From assembly GCF_006438915.1 (NCBI RefSeq), contig NZ_RCZE01000009.1:62001-126000 (forward strand): a stretch of DNA of 64,000 nt, in the 5' to 3' direction. The notes under the pieces are model-generated. The model did not search any database. It had not been told where the DNA came from and saw nothing but the letters and a program-made list of their open reading frames with translations. The DNA comes from Pseudomonas arsenicoxydans (lineage in GTDB: Bacteria; Pseudomonadota; Gammaproteobacteria; Pseudomonadales; Pseudomonadaceae). Made by a program: the position numbers and the translations under genes. Below are positions 60,161-64,000 of this stretch, one piece after another; the first letter of the stretch is position 1, and every line of letters begins with the position of its first letter.

Positions 60161-60378
60161 TAGATAAGATTCTTTTTGAGGGAATGAACTGCCACCTTTT
60201 TGCTGCGATACAAAATGGGTGGCAACTGTGCGCGGGTTCGCAGACCAGGAAGAATCAAACCCGGCAGACTCGAAAGTCTCCCACGCACAGCCGCCATAAA
60301 CTGCGACGCAGGCGAAGCTCGCCTGGGTGTCTTATGACGGTGCCGGCTGATTCTATTCTGTAGGGCTGCGAAACCCAA
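60160..60378 (-). CDS. Leader open frame spanning the structured RNA (72 codons, doubtful)
   Basis: A 72-codon frame from TTG 60378 to a TAA that overlaps the next ATG (TAATG). The product would be very basic (RISRHRHKTPRRASPASQF near the start, then RGRLSSLPGLILPGLRTRAQ). The codons run straight through the hairpins, so the sequence is shaped by RNA structure at least as much as by coding. An internal ATG at 60297-60295 (MAAVRGRL) is a possible start. Translation of it could open the structure and couple to the downstream gene, as with phage leader frames. I give it low confidence as a protein. Confidence 0.3.
   Translation of the reverse strand: MGFAALQNRISRHRHKTPRRASPASQFMAAVRGRLSSLPGLILPGLRTRAQLPPILYRSKKVAVHSLKKNLI
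60221..60295 (-). ncRNA. C4-antisense-RNA-like three-way-junction RNA
   Basis: On the minus strand, GGCGGCUGUGCG (60295-60284) pairs with CGCACAGUUGCC (60232-60221), 12 pairs with two G-U. Inside are two hairpins: AGACU-UUCG-AGUCU (60279-60266), and CGGGUUUG with CGAACCCG (60263-60256 with 60240-60233) around a 15-nt loop. The size (75 nt) and multistem shape resemble, from memory, the C4 antisense RNA family of phages P1 and P4 (Rfam RF01695). GAUUCUU at the loop edge (60256-60250) is complementary to AAGAAUC (60174-60168) at the ribosome site of the downstream gene, and GCCACC (60223-60218) to GGUGGC (60196-60191). Confidence 0.6.
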
Positions 60379-60398
60379 TCGCTAACTGCGGTCAGCGA
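60310..60398 (-). promoter_or_regulatory. 5' leader hairpins preceding the C4-like RNA
   Basis: Three hairpins on the minus strand. UCGCUGAC-CGCA-GUUAGCGA lies at 60398-60379 (one G-U), GGGUU-UCGC-AGCCC at 60376-60363 (one G-U), and AGGCGA-GCU-UCGCCU at 60324-60310. The first begins exactly where transcription from the predicted promoter should start. Confidence 0.6.
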
Positions 60399-60405
60399 CG
60401 GGTCG

Positions 60406-60434
60406 AATATAGGCGTCGATTTTGGCGGCTGCAA
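60406..60434 (-). promoter_or_regulatory. Sigma70-type promoter of the structured leader
   Basis: On the minus strand TTGCAG (60434-60429) and TATATT (60411-60406) are separated by 17 bases, close to consensus. Predicted start is about 60399, at the first leader hairpin. Confidence 0.65.
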
Positions 60435-60629
60435 ACGGGGTTGTAGGACGTAAAGGCGGGTTATGGGTGGAGGGTGGAGACTGCGTTTGGTTGAGTGGCC
60501 GTCGTGATCTCGGAGGTTGTTTAATGTCAGGTGTACCGTGCGTGCCGGGATCGCGGCTGCTGCGCAGTAGGACGCAAGCTTCGCCAGCTGCTACGGGATG
60601 TAAGCGTGTTTAAAAATGCGGTGAGTATT

Positions 60630-60672
60630 GGGGCCGCTTCGCTGCCCAGCGGGAGCAAGCTCCCTCGCCACA
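60630..60672. repeat. Half REP element, GTGGCGAGGGAGCTTGCTCCC family
   Basis: Only the right-hand arm (GCGGGAGCAAGCTCCCTCGC) with its GGGGCCGCTTCGC lead is present; the left arm is missing. It lies in the gap 60435-60750, which otherwise shows only a partial GTAGCAGCTG-type element near 60580. Confidence 0.75.
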
Positions 60673-60714
60673 GAGGGCGGTTTCCTACACGATTTTCGGA
60701 TGGGCAGAAACGAC

Positions 60715-60738
60715 AAAGCCCCGAATCATTGGGGCTTT
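60715..60738. terminator. Hairpin terminator after the PLDc_N gene
   Basis: AAAGCCCC and GGGGCTTT pair around an eight-base loop, 13 bases beyond the stop of the gene at 60751-60969. The T run is short (TTT). Confidence 0.65.
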
Positions 60739-60750
60739 GATCGTTCGACG

Positions 60751-60969
60751 TCATTGCCTGGCTTGGGGCGAATGCGGGTTATGTTCGGTGTGTTTCGGGC
60801 CGGTCAGTGCCCATGCCACGACGCCGATCAGCGGCACGAAGACGATCACTACGATCCACAAGAGTTTGTTACTTGATTTACCTTGGGCTTTGCGGACTCG
60901 GTTGATGGCCCAAAGCTCGATCAGCAGAAGCACTGCCACGAGTACGATCCAGATTGTTTCGGTTTGCAT
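60751..60969 (-). CDS. PLDc_N domain small membrane protein
   Basis: A 72-residue protein with two membrane helices (IWIVLVAVLLLIELWAI and LLWIVVIVFVPLIGVVAWAL) separated by a basic loop RVRKAQGKSSNK. This is the phospholipase D N-terminal (PLDc_N) domain found alone in many small bacterial membrane proteins; there is no catalytic HKD part. A GGAGG site precedes the ATG. Function unknown. Confidence 0.82.
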   Translation of the reverse strand: MQTETIWIVLVAVLLLIELWAINRVRKAQGKSSNKLLWIVVIVFVPLIGVVAWALTGPKHTEHNPHSPQARQ

Positions 60970-61092
60970 TCGTCACCCTCCTGATAGTCATTCAGTTAGG
61001 TGAGCTGGGGTGGGCGGGGTTCATTAAATTTTGGGGTTTTGTGGTGAGTGCTCGCGCAGGTGTGACAGTCAGTATTGATGTTGACTGTCAGG

Positions 61093-61122
61093 GCCTCTTC
61101 GCGAGCAGGCTCGCGAAGAGGC
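61093..61122. repeat. Collapsed REP: 14-bp perfect hairpin
   Basis: GCCTCTTCGCGAGC and GCTCGCGAAGAGGC face each other with only AG between. It looks like a REP doublet whose centre has been deleted. Confidence 0.75.
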
Positions 61123-61206
61123 AAGTCGCGCGGCTGTGGCAGCGTCAAAGCGGCGGGTTTCTGGGGGAGGATAGGGGACTGGCCGAGGTGATGGATCAGG
61201 AGTGAA

Positions 61207-61246
61207 CGGGGATTCGACGAACAGACTCGTCGACATCCCCGCTTTT
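61207..61246. terminator. Hairpin with short T tract
   Basis: GGGGAT-TCGACGA and TCGTCGA-CATCCCC-type arms (one mismatch) around ACAGAC, followed by GCTTTT. It lies about 60 bases past the porin stop and may end transcripts in either direction. The gap 60970-61306 holds this, the collapsed REP and the palindrome below, and no gene. Confidence 0.5.
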
Positions 61247-61265
61247 AAATCACGCGGGTCTCATC

Positions 61266-61283
61266 CCTATCCACGTGGATAGG
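61266..61283. repeat. Perfect 18-bp palindrome CCTATCCACGTGGATAGG
   Basis: It lies 24 bases past the porin stop. As RNA it forms a tight hairpin that could protect the porin transcript end; as DNA it could bind a dimeric protein. Confidence 0.6.
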
Positions 61284-61306
61284 CCAGCGTGCCTATGTGG
61301 GCCGCC

Positions 61307-62602
61307 TTACAACAACGAAATCGGGTAGCTGATGAACAGCCGGTTTTCGTCGAATTCGTTGGTGCTGAAGTTTTTCCGGATACTGGAATTTCGCCATTTG
61401 ACGCTCAGGTTTTTCAAGGCGCCAGATTGAACCACATAGGCCAGCTCCGACTCGCGACCCCATTCCTTGCCATCGGTGATAGCACCTGTGTGCACATTAT
61501 CGCCACTGATGTAGCGGTTCATCATGGTCAGCCCCGGCACACCCACTGCGACAAAGTTAAAGTCATGGCGAACCTGCCAGGAATGTTCCTGCGCATTGTC
61601 GTAGCTGGAGTTGTAGCTGTCGTTCGCCAATGTGCCGCCACTGGAACCGTTGACCCGCATCCAGGCGCTCTCTCCGGTGAGTTTTTGCAGACCCACATAG
61701 AACGTGTTTCCCCCCAGTTTGGCGGAGAACAGGCCGAAGGCGGTCTTGTTGTCCAGATCGCCGGCCAGGCTGGCGCCGTTTTCCTTACCCGAGAAAAAGC
61801 CCATATTGGCGCCCAGCGTCCAGTCACCCACGGGTTGACTGTGATTGAGGCTGAAATATTGCTGCTGATAGATGTCTTTTAGTTCGTCGTACCAGAGCCC
61901 AACCGTGGTGCGCTTCTCGTTGAAGGTGTATTCACCGCCGCCGAAGTTGAATCGGTCGGAGGTGAACGCAGGTTTCCCGTTCAGGGACATGTCTTCCATG
62001 CTGGCGTCGTTACGCGGGCTGTTCTGCTGGAACTGGCCGCCATACAACGTCAACCCGCCGACCTCCTGGGAGGTGACCTGAGCACCCCGAAAGGTCTGCG
62101 GTAACGAGCGGCCGTCATCCGAACGCAGAATCGGCAGGGTACTCACCCATTCGCCGACTTTGACGACTGTTTTCGAAACCTTGGCCTTGGCGGCAACGCC
62201 AAGGCGCCCAAAGTTGTCAGCAGGACGTCCATCGCTGTCGATTGGCAACAGTTGCGTGCCGCCAGTGCCTTTGCCCCCGTCGAGTTTTTGCGAATAAAGG
62301 CCCAGTACATCAACACCGAAACCTACCGTTCCCTGGGTGTAGCCGGAGCGGGCATCGAGGATAAAGTTTTGCGTCCATTCCTCGGCTTTGTTTTGCGGTG
62401 CGGCAGCATTCGGGTAGGCGGGATTGACGAAGTTGCGATTGATATAGGCGTTGCGCAGATTAAGGGTGGCAGTAGCGCCTTCGATAAAACCGCTATTTTC
62501 ATCGGCCTGAACGACCGTTGCCGAGACGGCACTGAGTGCCAGGGTCAGACCGATCAATGAGTAGTGTGCGGGCACGTTACGGCGAAAATAAGTGTGGCGC
62601 AT
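61307..62602 (-). CDS. OprD-family outer-membrane porin
   Basis: A 431-residue porin of the OprD family, with a signal peptide ending at TVVQADE. The mature start SGFIEGATATLNLRNAYINR and strands such as NFILDARSGYTQGTVGFGVD are typical, and the carboxylate-selective signature DGRSLPQTFRGAQVTSQEVG is present. Such channels admit specific acids (OpdK/OpdQ groups). The start at 62602 gives the proper signal peptide; the longer frame to 62641 is rejected. It follows aroQ and an MFS gene on the same strand, so quinate, shikimate or a related hydroxy acid is the likely cargo. The subfamily is not assigned. Confidence 0.88.
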   Translation of the reverse strand: MRHTYFRRNVPAHYSLIGLTLALSAVSATVVQADENSGFIEGATATLNLRNAYINRNFVNPAYPNAAAPQNKAEEWTQNFILDARSGYTQGTVGFGVDVLGLYSQKLDGGKGTGGTQLLPIDSDGRPADNFGRLGVAAKAKVSKTVVKVGEWVSTLPILRSDDGRSLPQTFRGAQVTSQEVGGLTLYGGQFQQNSPRNDASMEDMSLNGKPAFTSDRFNFGGGEYTFNEKRTTVGLWYDELKDIYQQQYFSLNHSQPVGDWTLGANMGFFSGKENGASLAGDLDNKTAFGLFSAKLGGNTFYVGLQKLTGESAWMRVNGSSGGTLANDSYNSSYDNAQEHSWQVRHDFNFVAVGVPGLTMMNRYISGDNVHTGAITDGKEWGRESELAYVVQSGALKNLSVKWRNSSIRKNFSTNEFDENRLFISYPISLL

Positions 62603-62734
62603 GGTGATTGTCTCGCGATGAATTATTATTTTTTTCGGCACGTTTTTGCTGCCGGCGACTGAATTTCAGGTGCAGGCAGCCCTGGCAAAAATCTGCCAAG
62701 AGACCGCCGTGCAAGTGTCTGGAGAAGAGGTGTA

Positions 62735-63190
62735 TTAGTGGGTGGCAACCTGACGACGCAGCAGGTCATCAATGGCCCTGATGGCCAGCGGATAACCGTC
62801 GGCGCCCATGCCGCAAATCACCGCATTGACCACGCCGGACATGATCGAGTGGCGATGCAGTTCATCGCGGGCATGGATGTTCGACAGGTGCAGTTCGATC
62901 AGCGGTGTGTCGACCAGCTTCAGGGCATCGAGTACCGGAATCGAGTGAAACGAAAAACCGGCCGGGTTGATGATCAGTGCCGCGCCTTGTTCAAACGCCT
63001 CCTGAATCCAGTCGACCATCACGCCTTCGTGGTTGGTCTGGCGAAAGTCGCAGACCAGGTCAAGCTCCTCGGCCAGCCTTTCACTGGTCTGGCGAATCTG
63101 ATCGAGCGTGGTGTGGCCGTAAATGTGCGGCTCGCGACGACCCAGCAGGTTCAAATTAGGGCCGTTGAGGATGAAGACGGTGCGGTTCAT
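62735..63190 (-). CDS. aroQ: Type II 3-dehydroquinate dehydratase
   Basis: A 151-residue type II dehydroquinase, interconverting 3-dehydroquinate and 3-dehydroshikimate. Seen are NGPNLNLLGRREPHIYG (with the catalytic Arg and Tyr), CDFRQTNHEGVMVDWI, INPAGFSFHSIPVLDAL and LSNIHARDELHRHS (catalytic His). Placement after an MFS carrier gene and before an OprD porin gene suggests the catabolic copy for quinate rather than the biosynthetic one. Confidence 0.93.
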   Translation of the reverse strand: MNRTVFILNGPNLNLLGRREPHIYGHTTLDQIRQTSERLAEELDLVCDFRQTNHEGVMVDWIQEAFEQGAALIINPAGFSFHSIPVLDALKLVDTPLIELHLSNIHARDELHRHSIMSGVVNAVICGMGADGYPLAIRAIDDLLRRQVATH

Positions 63191-63205
63191 GGTCGTCCTG
63201 CTGCG

Positions 63206-64000
63206 TTATTTGGAAAGAATGGCTGAAGCGCGAGAGTCGACGGCGTCGTCTTTGGCGACGGCGTTAAGGTCGATGCCGCGGGTTTCCGGGCCGATGACGA
63301 TCATGGCCAGCGAGATCAGGTTGATCACCGCGCACAGCGTCACCAGAGGCCAAGGGGAGTTGTTCGACTGGCTCATCATCCACACGGCGATCATCGGCAT
63401 AGGGCCGCCAATCACCAGGTTGGCGCCGGTGTAGGCCAGGGCCGAGCCGGAGTAACGAACCTGGGTCGGGAATGCTTCGGCGAAGGCCACCGGCTGGATG
63501 CCGCTCTGGAACTGGGTGAAGCCCAGGAACAGCCCCATGATTGCCATGATGGCGGGGACGTTGAGCGTATTGAGGATCGGGAAGTAGACGAACAGGATCA
63601 GCAAGGTCATGCATGAACCCAGGGCCAGCGCCTTCTTGCGGCCCCAGCGATCTGCCAGATAACCGCCGGCCAGCGCACCGAAAATGGCGCAGACGTTCGC
63701 CACCATCAGCGACATGAAGCCCGTCGATTGGCTGAAGCCCAGGTGCTTGGTCAGGTAGCTGAGGGAAAAAATCACGATCAGGTAGAACAGCGCAGCAGGC
63801 GAGCAGAAGAACAGCATCAAACGCAGGATGGTCTTGTAATGGCTGCCGACGGCCGATTTTAGCGGGCTTTTTTCCTGCTTCACCGGGGTCTTTTTCAACG
63901 CGACGAAGGCCGGGGTTTCATCGACTTTCAGGCGGATGAAGATCGCGACCACCACCAGTACGAAGCTCATGAGGAAGGGAATACGCCAGCCGAAGCTTTC
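63206..64000 (-). CDS. MFS transporter (MHS/shikimate-type), cut by window end
   Basis: C-terminal 264 residues of a major facilitator protein; the frame stays open to the window edge (ESFGWRIPFLMSFVLVV...), so the 5' part is missing. Six C-terminal-half helices are visible, with the family loop GGYLADRWGRKKALALGS between two of them and VGPETRGIDLNAVAKDD near the end. It resembles metabolite:H+ symporters such as shikimate or quinate carriers. Its stop is 15 bases before the aroQ start, so it is the upstream gene of that operon. An internal ATG at 63970 is not the real start. Confidence 0.85.
   Translation of the reverse strand, partial: ESFGWRIPFLMSFVLVVVAIFIRLKVDETPAFVALKKTPVKQEKSPLKSAVGSHYKTILRLMLFFCSPAALFYLIVIFSLSYLTKHLGFSQSTGFMSLMVANVCAIFGALAGGYLADRWGRKKALALGSCMTLLILFVYFPILNTLNVPAIMAIMGLFLGFTQFQSGIQPVAFAEAFPTQVRYSGSALAYTGANLVIGGPMPMIAVWMMSQSNNSPWPLVTLCAVINLISLAMIVIGPETRGIDLNAVAKDDAVDSRASAILSK

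Noticed and set aside
60221..60295. Reading the three-way junction as a plus-strand RNA.
   Set aside because: On the plus strand three of its pairs become A-C or C-A mismatches, and no plus-strand promoter or gene lies suitably placed.

Overview
The window looks like chromosome of a Pseudomonas of the fluorescens lineage. The coding is dense and GC-rich, and intergenic gaps carry many palindromic REP doublets of the GTGGGAGCGGGCTTGCTCGC and GTGGCGAGGGAGCTTGCTCCC types. The families present are also typical Pseudomonas ones (OprD porin, DUF1302/DUF1329 pair, gamma-glutamyl polyamine genes, LigD). This assignment is inference from sequence style, not from a search. No rRNA, tRNA, CRISPR array, intact insertion sequence or prophage was seen.

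Layout. 0-5 kb: a tightly packed trio of an iron-dependent haem-oxygenase-like protein, a SAM methyltransferase and the repair ligase LigD. 5-13 kb: an envelope-oriented block with two paralogous DUF3313 lipoproteins, a FadL-type channel, a periplasmic formylglycine sulfatase, an outer-membrane-like protein, a glycine-zipper lipoprotein, a DUF2092 protein and a Gly-rich repeat protein; two divergent intergenic regions here share a homologous regulatory architecture. 13-37 kb: a large catabolic island. It has a five-gene beta-oxidation operon (acyl-CoA ligase, SDR, acyl-CoA dehydrogenase, SCP-x-like thiolase, enoyl-CoA hydratase), a zinc alkylsulfatase with an aldehyde dehydrogenase, a second formylglycine sulfatase with a DUF2889 protein, an alpha-methylacyl-CoA racemase-like protein, a GMC alcohol dehydrogenase, an AraC regulator, and a DUF1302-DUF1329-YCF48-like-RND operon. 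Read together this is a plausible route from sulfate esters of (branched) lipids or alcohols to acyl-CoA and beta-oxidation. 37-47 kb: assorted housekeeping and stress genes (Rrf2 regulator with NDH-2-like flavoprotein, glutaredoxin, AhpD-like protein, AraC regulator, TPR-winged-helix protein, beta-propeller, ThpR). 47-58.5 kb: a complete polyamine module with the ABC importer (PotGHI plus PotF-like) and the gamma-glutamyl pathway (PuuA, PuuB, PuuC, PuuD-like) with a PuuR-like regulator. 58.5-61 kb: a Nudix gene, an AT-rich orphan gene, and a small gene preceded by a striking structured RNA leader. 61-64 kb: OprD porin, AroQ type II dehydroquinase and an MFS transporter cut by the window end, suggesting quinate or shikimate use.

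The most unusual signal is at 60.16-60.43 kb on the minus strand. A near-consensus sigma70-type promoter drives about 240 nt of leader made of successive hairpins and a 75-nt three-way junction that resembles the phage P1/P4 C4 antisense RNA family. Its loop is complementary to the ribosome-binding region of the downstream small gene. Five base pairs in these stems are G-U on the minus strand but A-C mismatches on the plus strand, which fixes the transcribed strand.
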